This document shows, in pieces, positions 13,451-25,740 of a stretch of 64,000 bases of DNA. Below the pieces are notes generated by a model. The model worked only from the letters and a program-made list of their open reading frames with translations, did no database searches and was not told where the DNA came from. Both the position numbers and the translations under genes were made by a program. Source of the DNA: Chinchilla lanigera (taxonomy: Eukaryota > Chordata > Mammalia > Rodentia > Chinchillidae); NCBI RefSeq assembly GCF_000276665.1, contig NW_004955405.1, forward strand, positions 10,984,924 through 11,048,923, in the 5' to 3' direction. How positions within the stretch are numbered: the stretch's first letter is position 1; each line of letters starts with the position of its first letter.

Positions 13451-16400
13451 TTTGCTTTGTTTTGTTTTTGTCTATGTTGTTGGTATTTTGCTATTGTTCT
13501 TTTTAAATCATTATTCTCTTTAAAATAAAAAAGAGAAAAGCAATTACATAATACATCATTCTTAACACAGTGCTAAGTAAAATAAAAATGTTTTGTACTT
13601 ATCACAAAACAATGACTTACTACTATCAAGTTTATTTTTTTGCTAAATAGCTATCCATTTCTAAATCATGTGATGAATAATACTTTCCCATTCACCTGTG
13701 ATGCCTCTACTGTCATTCTATAATTTCTTGTATGGACTCAGCTCTATGTATGATTTCTTCTTTCCCATTCATAAATTCACATGTACATGTTTGAAAATGA
13801 TATTTGACCAACTTCCTTGCATTGTAACTTTTTAAAAATTAGATTTGTTCTCTCAGGCTTTTATACCCACTCCCTCTAAGAACTTGAGGGAAATGTCTCG
13901 AGACTAACTGGAAGGGACTTCAGTCACACCTCACATTGTAGTACACCTGTACCTTTCACCAACTTAGCATTTTGCCTTAGTATTTACTGTTTCGGCTTCT
14001 GCAGCCTTTGAAATATGGTAATACAAATTTTTTCAAGACCTGCATTTGCATTGTACTTTCTGTGACTTTACTGGCCAAGAGCAGGTCACTTAGCTCAAGA
14101 ATGAGCCCAGACATCTTCTCCTACAGTTTAGCCCAGACTGATTGTTGTTCACTATGTAAGCAGTCATAAAAGCCACAAAGAAGTAGACAGGGTATAGGAG
14201 TTTCCATAAATTTGGCGGATATAATGTAACAGGTTCAGTAGACTACACTAAAACGTAGTCTTTCTTATTGGAAAATAGGCTAAGTTTTGGGACACATCGT
14301 TGACACCTTAACTTTCTCCTATGTTACAGACAATTTGCTGCCTACCTGAGGCATTGTTGGAGGGGTTACAGGATGACCTTTTTCATTCACTTTTGTAGAA
14401 ACCCTTCATTAGGCTGAGTTTTAAGTCCTTATACCTTCATTGTTTCTTGAAAGAGGTGTTTTGTCTTATAAAAACTGAATTTCACATACTGTGCTTTAGC
14501 ATACATTGAGATACCACCTTTGCTTCTTGAGAGAGCTCCAGTTTTCATATAGGTTACCTCCCCTTCCATACATTGCTTTTACCTTTCCAGTGAAAGCTCT
14601 AAGAGTGAGACTTGTGGATGAGGTTTGAGGTACAAGTCCAATCTTATCACAGGGCCAGAATCGTTACTGACAGTTATAAGATAGTCTTTCTGACCGATTG
14701 TAAATTTTCAATGTTGAAAATCTAAAGTTTAAAGCACCCATGTTGTGACTGCAATGAGTGTCATTCTGAGAATTTCAAGTCACCCAGAGGAAGCAGAGCT
14801 GGGAGGCTGAGCTGGGTCTCATAATTTGAGCCCCTGATGAAAATCATGTGAAATTTCCAACGAAAGTGTTGATCCTTCGGCCACTGCATTTCCTCTCGTG
14901 TATGCTAGATGTTTTTGTCACTTGCAGCCAGATACTTATTACCAAAGCACTGGCCTTGACATGGTTGAGCCTCAGCGCTACTCTACAGATTAAGCTCATT
15001 CTTTGGGATGTATCATACACAAATATAAATGTATAGTTAAACCAATGTGTGGACTGAAAAGGTGTCTAACAATTATTTATCCACATCACACAGCACAGTG
15101 AATGTTCAGCATGTGTCTTCCCGGAGGCAAGATAAAGAAGAGAGACTTTCAAAAGCCTACAAATTACTGCCCGGGATTATTTCTCTCTTTGTAACAACTC
15201 TCCTAAATTAATCTGCAATAGAAACAAACTCAGGTGAGGTTCAAACCAGACTTCAAGACACAGCTGTCACCCTGTGAAACACAGTTATCTAAAGCTTTTG
15301 GCATTTTTAATAGTCTTCTAAGTCAAATATCTGATGAAAGTATTTTCAAGAATGTTTCGCGTCAAAAAATTGAATGTCTGGCTGGCTGCTGGTCAGTGTG
15401 AGTGACAAGGAAGGTAAGAAGTTACAGGATTGTAAGACTCTCATAGAAACCATCTCAGCTTTCTGAAAATGTACCATTGTCTCACACGCTTTAGAAGAGC
15501 CCCCACTATGCCCTCAGCTGTCTTCCCCTCCCTTTTTCTTCCCTTGCCATCATACCTTTTCCTCCCTCCTTTCTGCTTCCTCCTCCATCTTTTTTTCCCT
15601 CAGTTTTACTTTTCTCCAGTCCACCCTGTGGAGTAGGCCACAATCTAACTGTGCCCTCTTTGCTGACCCTAAAAATCACTCTTTTTATTACAAGAACTTC
15701 CTGGTCCCTAGTTATCTCAGATTTTGGCTAGACTACAACATTGTTCACTCAGTAACCTATGTGGAAGTGGTAAAACCTATGTCGTTTCAATTATTTTCAT
15801 TTAAACCCTGCTTCCTGGTGTGTGGCCTTGTAGCCTGACAAATACCCTGAGGGTTCAATGATAAGAACTATAGAATTCCAGCAACATGGAGCAAAAGCCA
15901 TCTTTTCCCCTCTTACCTCAGCTCTGACCTTGAGGCCAGTCATTTTTCATCTACATTGTACTTGGACAGAAATCCTACTAACAGCTTCTTAATTGAGTTT
16001 CTGGAACATAATTAGCATTCATTTGGGATAAACATTCTAATTATGCTGTCTTTCCCACGGAACAAGTAAACTACAGATTTTTCTGATTACAAAAGAAAGA
16101 AGAAAAAAGAAAAAAATTCACTTGTGGACAAATCTTTTATGAAATGCTTTGTGGTGGCAATTAGGAATCAGAAAAAGAGGCAGGGCACATGTCCTTACTA
16201 AATTTGTCATTCTAAAGCTCACTGTCAGTGATAATAAAAACAAAGAAAGAGGAGAAAAAAGTAATTACTATACAGTTTGGAAGTTGGAAGTAGTTTTATG
16301 CTGTTTGAAAAAAATTCAAATAATTCACCACTTCAAGAAACACACTCATTTACAGTGCTCTAAATTAAGCCACAAAATAATTCTTTAGTACCATTCCAAT

Positions 16401-17070
16401 ATTTTCCAAGCAATAAGATTTGCACTGATAAATAGTCCCAGAATATACTACTTGGATCTTCTACATGCCATTCCTAAATTACTTTTCTAGATAGGAGGAC
16501 CCTTCAAATCAGCTGATATTTAATTGCATGTCATCCCTTTGATTTATTTTAAAAATCACCATACCTCGATGGTCTTCCTAGTAAATCACCATGTACATAA
16601 GTAATATAAGTGGATTGCAGGTAACAGAACTAGCACTTGCTGTTGCAAGATACAAAAGTTATATAAAAGCACAATTAGAAGCTAGATCAAGGAAAGTTAG
16701 ATAAGGGTAATGCATCAAAATTGCCTATTGCTTCCATCACTTAAAAAAAAGGGCATAGCTTCCTTCTAAACCACAAATAGGCTAAAAGTGAAATGATCTG
16801 CTAGAATTCCTCATCGATGCCTTTTGTTGTCCATGATATTAAATTAATTAGACAGTGCACTAAATTACAAGAAAAAAATACCTCTTGAACTGTAATTCAT
16901 AGTGACTTTAGGAGTTGATAACCATGGGTATATAGTGGTCACTACAGGCAAGTTCTCCCATGAGCCCTTGCATTCCCATTGCCTTATATAGACCCAAAGA
17001 CATCATTAACATTTATCTTCACTAAACAGATGCAGCACATGAGTTTCCCCATCAGAACATCCATTACTCA

Positions 17071-17071
<1 letters not shown>

Positions 17072-17111
<40 letters not shown>
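17072..17111. repeat. (CA)n microsatellite, about 20 units
   Basis: An uninterrupted CA dinucleotide run of 40 bases lies in PTPRR intron 2. It is likely length-polymorphic between individuals. Confidence 0.97.
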
Positions 17112-17112
<1 letters not shown>

Positions 17113-18089
17113 GTTGAGGTCTTTCAGATGACCAGATAACCCACATATTTGCTCTTTATAACGTTCACCTGGTGTTCTCAGTTTGTCATTTTTATTATTT
17201 AATTATCAACACTAGTTATTTCTCCAGCAAAACCAGAGGCTATTTCTTTTATCTCTGTTTGTGGGTACTATAAGTGACAACTTGGTCAAATAAATGTTCA
17301 ATACCTGCTAGTTGAAAACATCAGTGAATAGATATTTGATTCTCAATACTAAATAAAGTATACTATATATAGCAGATTAAAAAATATAGAAAATATGTTA
17401 AATTTTCATTTGGTACATAGAGCACTTATAAAGTATAAACAGTTCCTTAGACTTATCTTGACCTCAAAAGTCAATTCATTTTATTATTGTTTTGGCAGGA
17501 ATGTGATAATAAGCATTTAGTTACTGATATTTAGTTTTTTTACTATTTTATTTTTATACTTTTAAAATTTTTATAAAAATTCGATTGACACTAATTGTAC
17601 ATATGGGTATAATGTGATATACTAATGCATATGTAAAATCATATGATAGAGAATTGATTTTTAGTTTTGATGTGGACCTTCTGTTATGATTTTAAACTTG
17701 AGAGGACAAGAGTCCAAAACAGGTGTCAAGAGGTGACTTGAAAACCTCTGGCCAGGGCTATCAATTCAAGAACATAAGCAATGAGTATTTTGCATCACCT
17801 TCACTAATACAGATAGATGTTTGTCCAGTGATATTAGAAATATCATCCTCTAGTTATTCTCAAACAAACTCATTAGTACAATAACAGAATAAGCTGCCCT
17901 ATGATATTCTCTTTTTCAGTTATTTTAAAATGTATTACAATGTTAGTCAAGTGAACAGAGAATCTTACATAAATACTATTTATTACATAAGGTCAGACTA
18001 AGATCTATCTTTTTCATACATATTATACCGGAGGCAGGAGATTCAGTATAAGATATGATCTGCTGTTACTATAAAGTCTTTCCAAAGTA

Positions 18090-18290
18090 ATTTTTAACTC
18101 AAACATTTTAAGCATCTACTAAACACCATGTATTGTTCTATAAATGGGAGATGCACACAACTTTTCTGATTTTCTGGGAGAAAAGAAGCAGACAGTAATC
18201 AAGTAACAAAAAAGAAATATCAGGGAATAAGAAGTGCTATGGTAAATAATCATTGAGATTCAATGGTAAATATTCAGTTAGTTTTTTAAA
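18090..18290 (-). repeat. L2 LINE relic (antisense)
   Basis: The order 'taagcatctactaaacacc', 'gtattgttctataaatggga', later 'cagacagtaatcaagtaac' and 'aagaagtgctatggtaaa' follows an antisense L2 end as known from mammalian consensus ('gagcacctactatgtgcc … gataagtgctatgga'). It lies just downstream (minus strand) of PTPRR exon 2. Confidence 0.5.
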
Positions 18291-18323
18291 TCAGCGTCTG
18301 CATCAGTTAAATCTGGTACTTAC

Positions 18324-18622
18324 CACCACGATTACACTTGCTGCTGGGATTGGAAGATTTTCCACTTCAAGATCTTGACCAGCCACGGCCAACAGATTGA
18401 GAGATGGGTCATGTGCATTTCTAGGAAATGCAGAGTTAACTATTTGCTGGCTTTTGCTGATGTGAGTTTCCGAAGAGGAATGGTAGCCATGCTTATATAT
18501 CTTCTGTGGAGCAATATCCAGGCTCTTCTCAAGGTCTTGTAACTGGTGATAGATGAATATTGGCTTCCCACTCTTCTTCTGGTGAATTGCCAAAAAGTGA
18601 TCATTATTTCTTGAAAAACACC
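18324..18622 (-). CDS. PTPRR: PTPRR exon 2: ectodomain, residues 20-119
   Basis: PTPRR is a receptor-type protein tyrosine phosphatase, enriched in neurons, that dephosphorylates and tethers ERK-family MAP kinases. This exon encodes the start of its ectodomain/pro-region. On the minus strand a polypyrimidine tract ends in 'tcttttag' and the exon runs 299 nt to a strong 'GTG|GTAAGT' donor. Two bases complete the Gly codon begun by exon 1 (phase 1), then 99 codons follow and the exon ends in phase 0. The peptide contains 'DIAPQKIYKHGYHSSSE', 'QQIVNSAFPR', 'DPSLNLLA' and 'GQDLEVENLPIPAASVIVV', which I recognise as the mammalian PTPRR N-terminus (human has close variants such as 'DIAPQKIYRHSYHSSSE'). 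It has one Cys, no N-glycosylation sequon and no domain of its own. The open frame reads past both splice sites but those parts are intron. The identification comes from memory of the human protein, not a search. Confidence 0.95.
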
Positions 18623-19517
18623 CTAAAAGAAAAAAGAAGTAGGGAAAAAATATCAAAGGTCTTACTTCTTAAGTTAGGTAGAAATAACTAATAAGGGGAA
18701 TTATCCTTTCTTGGGAAACTTAGAGACCTGTGAAAGATTTAGGTACATTAGTCTCTGTTTTACCCCCTGCTAAGTCATCCTAAAGTATTGAACACACTGG
18801 TATGGAGGTGCGCAGAAGTGGGCGTGGCTTGAAAAAGTTCTATTTACCTTTATTTAGTGTCCTAAATAATTCAGTGTCCTAATACCTAGTATTTAGTGTC
18901 ATAATACCTTTTTTTAGGTAAGGATTTTTCTCTTTCATGTAAAACCATAGTTCAATACTCTGATGGTTTTCTATTTCTGAGTGTTCTGCTTTCTTCTCAA
19001 ATGTTAAGCATTTTTATCATTTTTGTTTTCCCTTTTAAAATTGATAATATTTATATGATTCTTATTTAATGCTTATCTTGCTTGTGATATAGTTAATAAT
19101 GTATAGTTTTTAATGCTTGTAGAATTATTTTAAGGTCACTGAGGGAATAAACCTAAGTATACATATGGTAGAAAATTCCAAGGTGATAACTTCCACTGTC
19201 TTCTTACTGAGGAATATGTCAGTTTAGCTAAAGACTACCTTCCTCAGCTTGCCCTGGATCTAAGGATTATCATTAGATCAAGAAATAACCATTAGAATGT
19301 GACTAGGCATGATGTGAACAGAGATGTGGTCCTTCCTTCTTTCTATGTTAAGCAAGATAGAACAATAAGAACAAAGGATCCTGATCTCTGATGAAAGTGG
19401 GATTACCACACCAACATCAGAATTCCCAACTCAGACTTTATACGGGAGGGAAATAATTTCCTACCTTCTTTTAGCTATAGTTATTTTAAATATCTTAGTT
19501 ACTACAATTGAAAAAAA

Positions 19518-19605
19518 ATATATTTTATATATATATTTGTATATATATATTTGTATATATAATATATATATTTGTGTGTGTGCATATATATACATATATA
19601 TATAC
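19518..19605. repeat. (TA)n-rich low-complexity tract
   Basis: Alternating 'tatata' runs separated by 'tttgta' and 'tgtgtgtg' steps. A simple repeat with cruciform potential; no gene signal. Confidence 0.95.
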
Positions 19606-19985
19606 CTCCTGTTAGGTAAATATCCACTTAATTAACTATTTCTGCCATTAGTTACTGTTCACAAGAAAAAATAGCTAACAGATATGAATGAAAAAGAATA
19701 TCATTAGGTAAAATAACAATTAGACAATGAAACACAAGATTTTTTATTTAACAGTAAACAGAAAATGAATAGATCACAATGCAGAAGTGGCTCCATGTGG
19801 TATCTAGTAAAACTAGGTACCTCAGATCTTCCTTTGGCATGCCTGTAGCAACAATAACCTGTTCAAATAGTGTACCCAGAAAATTAGTTACCTTCTTGCA
19901 CAAGATTCCTTCCCCAATCCCTTATTGCTTTATCTTTTATCTTTACTTTCCAAATATTGTGAGGGCCTGTAACTTTTCACTTTTC

Positions 19986-19986
<1 letters not shown>

Positions 19987-20017
<31 letters not shown>

Positions 20018-20032
20018 CTTCTTTTTTTCTTT
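19987..20032. repeat. (CTTT)n microsatellite
   Basis: About nine 'tttc' units followed by a slightly degraded pyrimidine tail. Polypyrimidine on the plus strand, so polypurine in the PTPRR transcript direction. Confidence 0.93.
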
Positions 20033-21049
20033 CAAATTTCAGTGATTAATAAACCAAATTTCAGTTAATTTCCTACAACCTTGTCTGTAACTCTGTTTTG
20101 TTTGTATTATCTTTATGCTATTTTGTAAATGAATATCTGTCTGTTAATGTTTTCTTTTTTTATTTTTTAAAATAAAAAATAAACCTAATTTCAATGTCAA
20201 TGGCACTATCAAAGCATATATTGTTCTTATACCACTAAATACTATAAATTCTCCTAATTAGTAGGAAAAACTATCACAAAGGCAAGAAACACAAGTTTAT
20301 TCAAACATACAATACGTCTTCCCCAGAACAGGAAACATCTTTAAGTAAGGAGTCTTAGAAAAGTTCAACTAGAATAAAAATAGCATGTTCAGTCTATTTC
20401 TCAACTCCAAGGCAACCACTTAACTGTAGCTCTCCACAAAACAGACTCCTCTTCTCTGAGAGAAGAGGAAATCACTCACCTTTCATCCGTAGAAACTCAG
20501 AAGAAACTCATCTGAGACATTATTATCAGTTAGAAAATTACTTTAGTAAAAAACTAAATGAACACCTTCTGGTCAAAAAGTTAATATACATTTAAAATCC
20601 TTTAGCACTAGTCTCTGTTAATAAAATTATGACAACACTAACAACTCTGAAGCGTCCTATTCTTAATTCCATAAATTATGTATTTTCCTACTGATGTGTG
20701 AATTACTAAATCTAAGGAATTCTTATTTCATACAGAGAAATAAAATTTACAGTTACCTCAAAATCATCAAAACTAGTCATTGTCTTTGGCAAGCTATTGC
20801 AGTTTGATTCCTTAAAACAAAAGTGTTTTATTCTATTTAGCATGGTCAGAATTGAAGACATGACTGACTTGTATTACTATATAAAAATCCACATGAAATT
20901 TAATTGTGATTTGAATACTCTAAAAGTCTAGTGGTATCAGAAAGTGACTCTCAAGCTGTCTGCTAGTGTGTACCATGAAAGGCCTTCTGCAAAGAAAATA
21001 GCTTGTCTTTCTATCAGTTAAAATTGAGGCATACTGGTGAGAAAGAATT

Positions 21050-21880
21050 TCTGAAAATCATGGAGATATATGCTGGTCACACAGGAGTGTTGGAGGCAGA
21101 CCTGTAAAGCTTAGAAATTCTTCTACTGTGGCTGCATCGTAGATATCAAAGAAAAGGAACAGCTTAGATGATGAAAGGTAGAATATTTCTGAAATTGGGA
21201 GAAATAAATGCAACTAGAGGTCATGCATGGTACACTGGAGCTGTTTCCTTACTCTGGTTCCTGATCACCATAAACTGGACAGCATTTCCCTACCACATCT
21301 TTCTGCCGTGGTGGCCTGTGTGGGATCCAGCTGACCATGGAATGAATACTCTGACATTGTGAGCCAAAACAAACCGTTTTCTCCTGTACTTTGTGTCAGG
21401 TATTTGGTCTTAGCAACATGGAAGTAAAACATATGGAAAACTGATACCAGAGAAGTGAGTGCAGTTTAGAAACATTTGGAACTGGCTTACGGGAGAAATT
21501 TGGAAAAGCTTTGAGAATCATGCTGGAGAAAGCCTTGAAAGCTACAGGCAGAACCTATGGGTGGTTCTTGTCAGAACACAGAGAGCAAGAACGATGACAA
21601 GAATGCAGAAAGAACAGTTCATCAGGTTTCAAGAGGGTACAAGAAATCTATTGGAGAATGGACTAGAGGCCTTGTATGTTATACTGTGTCTACTTCCCTG
21701 CCGCCATGAACTAAGCAACATTGCTCCACCAGTTTTTCTGCTGTGATGTTCCTGTGTTGGAGACAGATGAGTATCAGACTGAATCTTCTCAAACCGTGAG
21801 CCCAATACACCATTTCTCCTTTAAATTGTGAGCACTGGGTATTTGGCCACATCAGGGGGAATATGACTAATACAATGAAG
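21050..21880 (+). mobile_element. MaLR-type LTR retroelement, internally collapsed
   Basis: The first part ends like a MaLR LTR: 'gagccaaaacaaaccgtttt', 'gtcaggtatttggtcttagc', then the internal start 'aactgataccagagaagtg' with 'catttggaactggcttacgg' and 'tggaaaagctttgagaat'. After only about 250 bases of internal sequence a second LTR end appears ('ctcaaaccgtgagcccaata', 'gggtatttggccacatcag', to about 21876). So this looks like a shortened LTR-internal-LTR copy. MaLRs are non-coding endogenous retroelements moved by ERVL machinery. Left boundary uncertain. Confidence 0.65.
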
Positions 21881-22519
21881 AACTGAGAAATGACAGAATT
21901 ATCTTGTCTTTCTTTTTATATATCAATCATAGCTAGCCTTTTCAAAGTCACTTCATTTAAATAGAATATATGAGTCCATCTGATGAATATTGTGCTCAAA
22001 TTGGGAAGGCAAGGAAAGTCAGTCTAATTTGAAATGCAATTTAAACACAATTAAACATTTCCAACTTTACCCAGTTGTCTATGTGAAAAGACTTAGTCCT
22101 ATTTTGTGCCTAATTAATACATACAAAATTGGCAACATAATATGAAGTATCTTACCAATATCATTAGATGGGTCAAAAATTTTCAAAATATTATCCTTAG
22201 CTCTTCTGTACCATAATTGCCTACAATATGAAGATAGTTTCCAAGATGCAAGTCTAGAGCTACTATAGCAGAAATTTGGAATCTTGGCTGCTGTAGCAGC
22301 CAAGAAATCTGGATTTATAATAGAATTTCTCTTGTATTCCAATTCCAAAGTTGGAAGACCACTGAGCTACCATCTAGAATTAGTTTTTCTTCTCTATCCT
22401 TAAATGTTACCTCTCTCTTTATCTCCTTTATTTTGACATTATAAATATATTAAAGTAAACATTTTATAAATGTTAAGAATGTGATTCCTACTGAATATCA
22501 ATGTGGAGATACTGAACTA

Positions 22520-23060
22520 GAAATGTATAATTAAATATATAATTAATGGTAAAGGGGAGAGACAGAGACAAACTTGTGGGTCGTTCCACAATAAATAAAA
22601 TTTAAAGCTTCACAATTGATAGAGAAGAAGATTTAGAAAAAGGACAAAGAATTTCAATATTTAGAGACATGGACTTGGACATAAAGTTGCTGGAAAAAGT
22701 AAGTAAGAATGATATTACAGTAGGAGGAAAACCAGGAAAAATGCCTATAGATGTATAAGGAAGAACGTGTTTTAGAATCTATAGGTGTTATAGAGTCTTA
22801 GAAGCAACTGAAAACTTACTTTCATAGTGATACCTCTAGAAACTAGGATAGAAATGGAACTTCCATGTGTTTACATGGGAGATAAATTTCACTAAAGACA
22901 TGTTCATAGCTTAAAAATAACTACAAAGAACACCAAGAGACTTGTCTTGAGAGAGATCAGAAAGTGGAAGTAGTCAGAAGATTTCCCCCCAGGGAGGAAC
23001 AAAGAGAAGAGAAAAATAAAGATGGCTTTAAAATAAATTGATGCAAATATCTAAAAATAA
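22520..23060 (-). repeat. Possible L2 LINE relic (antisense)
   Basis: A purine-rich stretch including 'gtaggaggaaaaccaggaaaa' and 'aaagatggctttaaaat', which resembles an antisense L2 body. Heavily eroded, so the call is weak. Confidence 0.3.
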
Positions 23061-23639
23061 AAGTTCTGCATTTCTTTGAATATCATAAACACAGGTTAGT
23101 GTTGGTAATAGTGTTTTAAGCTTTTGTGCTCATCTTTAAGGGCTACTGATTAGTACATTATACAAACTATAAATCTTAATTGGTATATTTTGAAATGGCC
23201 ATGTAAAATTTTGCCTTATCTATCATGAAAATAGTCATAACTTATTTTTTTCCCCCTGGTGTTCACTGTAAAAGATTCAGGGGTTCTACCATTTCTATTA
23301 AGGGAACCTTGTAATTTATTGCTGTTATTTAGCAGTATTAAATGGATTTTTGTGTAAAAAACATAAGAAGAAAGTCAGAATAGGTGCCCTGAAGAAAAGA
23401 AAATAGACATTTTTCAATCTAAATAGAAATAATGGAAAAGAAAAATAATCATTACAGAATTACACTGCATGCGTTATACAGTAGATTAGACACCACTTAC
23501 AGTCTATCAACACTATATTCATTAGAACTGTAATGTTCAGCCCCTGTACAAATGAAAAGAAAGTTAAACACTTCTAACATTCAACGGCACAAGATAAACG
23601 TTTTCATTCCAAAAGTTACACATGGAGATACAAAGTATT

Positions 23640-25740
23640 CAGACCAAAGCAAGTCCAAAATCCAGCAGGGAAAACATTAAGTCCAGTAGTTCCAAGAGCC
23701 TAAGGCAATCTGTGACAAGTTGTAAGCTCCAAAGGGCCTGAGTGGTTCCATGCCTATGGAACTTCCAGTGACTGTAGCTCCCACTGCTTCTTTCTTGGGC
23801 TCTTTTTCCTCCTTCCTTACAGCTTTCCTCAGACAATCCATGTTCCTGCCCAACTCAAACTTCTGGGGTCTCCATTGTACCTTTGGCTTCTCCCTCACTG
23901 GTTCATAAATTGTTCTTTCAGGGATGCACTGCCTGACTTTCCAGGCCTTCTGAAATCAGGGTGGAAGCTTTCTTAACCCCATAACCCTTGCATTTCGCAT
24001 GCACCTAAAGCCAGCACCACATGAATGCTGCCAAGGTCTACTGTCACCTAGAGCAATGGCCAGGCTTCCCTCTCTCTTAGCTGTAGGGGTCGAGTGCCTG
24101 GATTGCTGGGCACTCTGAATCCAATTCTGAGGAACAAACTCTTTATTCCTCCACCATTCTGGAGTGCGTTGATTTGGGCTTTTGTTTTGCAAGATGGGCA
24201 ATATAATACAGGACACATATTCTATAAGATTATTTATAATAGTCACCCAAGGAATCACATACAAGAGAGTGCAGAAAATCTGTCTACAAACTAAAGGCCC
24301 AAGGATCTTGCTGAGGACCTGGATCCCATGATAATGTCCTGCATGAGTCTAGCTGAAGACCTAGAGCCCATAACAGTGCCTCCCACGAGTCCAACTGGAA
24401 GCCTAGAGCCCACAACAATGTCTCACACAAGCCTGTTTCATGGATCTGTGCTGGAAGGCCCAAAGGTCAGTGGTGGAGTCTGGAAAGTCTGTGCCATCAT
24501 GATGAAGGATCTGTGCTAGCAGGCTGAGGGATCTACACTGGAGCTAGGAAGTGGTGATCCCTCAGCAAGATAAGAAATAGAGCTCCCCTGAAAAGTACCA
24601 CAGCCATAATCAGCAATAGTGAGTTCCTCTAATGATCAGGACAGCCAAGTTCTCATCAGGAAAGTCAACGTGACAGGCTTCTCCAGGAGACTGAGTAGTG
24701 CACCATCTTCCCCTCCAGAGCCAGGAAGCGATGCTCAGAGTGAGGGCCAGAACTCTCCCAAAGTGAATGGAGGCCATTCTCAGCGATAACAAAGTGCTGA
24801 GCTCCTCAGGGGATGAAAACAGCCAGTTCATCAGGAAAGCCAGCATGACAAGCTCCTCCAAGAAAACCAGCAGCTCCTTACAGCTTTTCTCTGCTTCCAA
24901 GAGCATCTACCAGCTCCCAACAGCCTCCTTTCTTCTTCTCCAGTTCTGCCTCTTATGCTGCTGGCAACAGTCCCCAGGTGGGCCTCCCACATTCAGCACT
25001 GCACTTACTCAGTTCAGCTGGGGGTTATAAGTTGACCACTACATGGAGCATGGTGTGGCCACTGCCATTCTGTTACAAAGCTCTAAGGCTTTCTCCTCAA
25101 AGCAAAGTCTTTCGCTTTTGCAGTTTTGAGGCTGCAAAGAGTAGAGATTTGCTCCTTCTGGTGATGCCCTCAGGCAATCTTCTCTATTTTTCTGTTCCTT
25201 CTCAGCAATCAAGATCTCCTCTACTATATCTTTGCAGTCCACAGCTTTACTAGAACTTCCTTTCTGGCCAAACTCACAATATTTTAAATCATCCTGCTGG
25301 GCTCTTTTGTCTTGACTCACAACATAAATCTGGCAAAAAGCCCCCAACAGTAGCCATGCCATTGCCTCAACTTTCAACTGCCATGAAATTTCTTCTGCCA
25401 GACTAATTATTCTACTTCCCTTAATCTTTGACCCAGGCAAAGTGTCTGAACATGAACAAAATGCAAACAAACTTTCTGCCAAGCTGTAACACAAAATGTA
25501 TGAACTCTAAAAGCCAGTGCAGTCCTTCCCAACAGAAACCTCCCAAGCCTGGTGTTTACTGGCCTGGTTTATATCAGCCTTCTGGTCTTCTGAGCTCTGA
25601 CCAGAATCTCCCATTCAGAGCAGCCTACTTTTTCAGCCAGAATCTCCAAACCTTTCCAAACTCTTCCTGCAAGCCTTATCCAAAGACTGTTGGACCACCC
25701 CAGGTATAGTCACAGCAATGACCCCACATCTCTGGCAGCA
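23640..25740 (-). mobile_element. MaLR-type internal region, antisense
   Basis: GC-richer than the surrounding intron. Antisense phrases match MaLR internal sequence as I remember it: 'tctgaaatcagggtggaagc', 'agcaccacatgaatgctgcc', 'gaagctgccaagg'-like, and 'aattccagttcc…' order in reverse, abutting an antisense LTR at 25741. The open frame at 25039-25494 (minus) lies in it but has no recognisable retroviral domain, as expected for MaLR. It contains two tandemly repeated zones (about 24311-24440, 42-bp period; and about 24620-24870, 175-178-bp period). No matching left LTR was found, so it is probably truncated. Confidence 0.6.
24311..24440. repeat. 42-bp tandem repeat, three units
   Basis: 'gacctggatccc', 'gacctagagccc' and 'gcctagagccc' recur at about 24317, 24359 and 24401, each followed by 'atgat/ata/acaac' and 'atgtc/gtgcc/atgtct…agtc'. 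The period of 42 is constant over three units. It lies within the antisense MaLR internal region. Confidence 0.8.

Larger units (their letters stand above)
12630..13540 (+). mobile_element. L1 LINE 3' end with duplicated tail
   Basis: It begins with 'gtgaagtattactcagctataaa', a hallmark of the L1 region just before the 3' UTR, followed by 'aaatggatgcaaatacaggcc' and 'gtaagtgaaataaattgg'. A B1 SINE is nested at 12826-12992. The tail past 13140 is made of two related copies of about 160 bases (listed separately), then ends in 'ttctctttaaaataaaa'. Confidence 0.6.
1..18323 (-). other. PTPRR: PTPRR intron 2, first 18.3 kb (partial)
   Basis: This is the non-coding DNA downstream (minus strand) of the exon 2 splice donor. 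I looked for the next PTPRR coding segment on the minus strand and did not find one, which fits the very large second intron of this gene in other mammals. The DNA is AT-rich with no open frame resembling a known protein apart from L1 remnants. Short stretches look like MIR or L2 relics (about 2690-2830, 3470-3610, 5085-5320). The stretches 1-2600, 3990-5080, 5330-6780, 10330-11250, 13550-17060 and 17120-18080 hold nothing I can name, except an L1-like AT-rich patch near 17520-17660. Confidence 0.8.

Noticed and set aside
1..18323. PTPRR exon 3 in the left part of the window
   Set aside because: I looked on the minus strand for the next ectodomain segment and saw none; it probably lies beyond the left edge.
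25039..25494. 151-codon minus-strand open frame as a candidate gene
   Set aside because: It lies in an antisense MaLR internal region, shows no known domain, and has no splice or promoter context; MaLR internal regions are non-coding.
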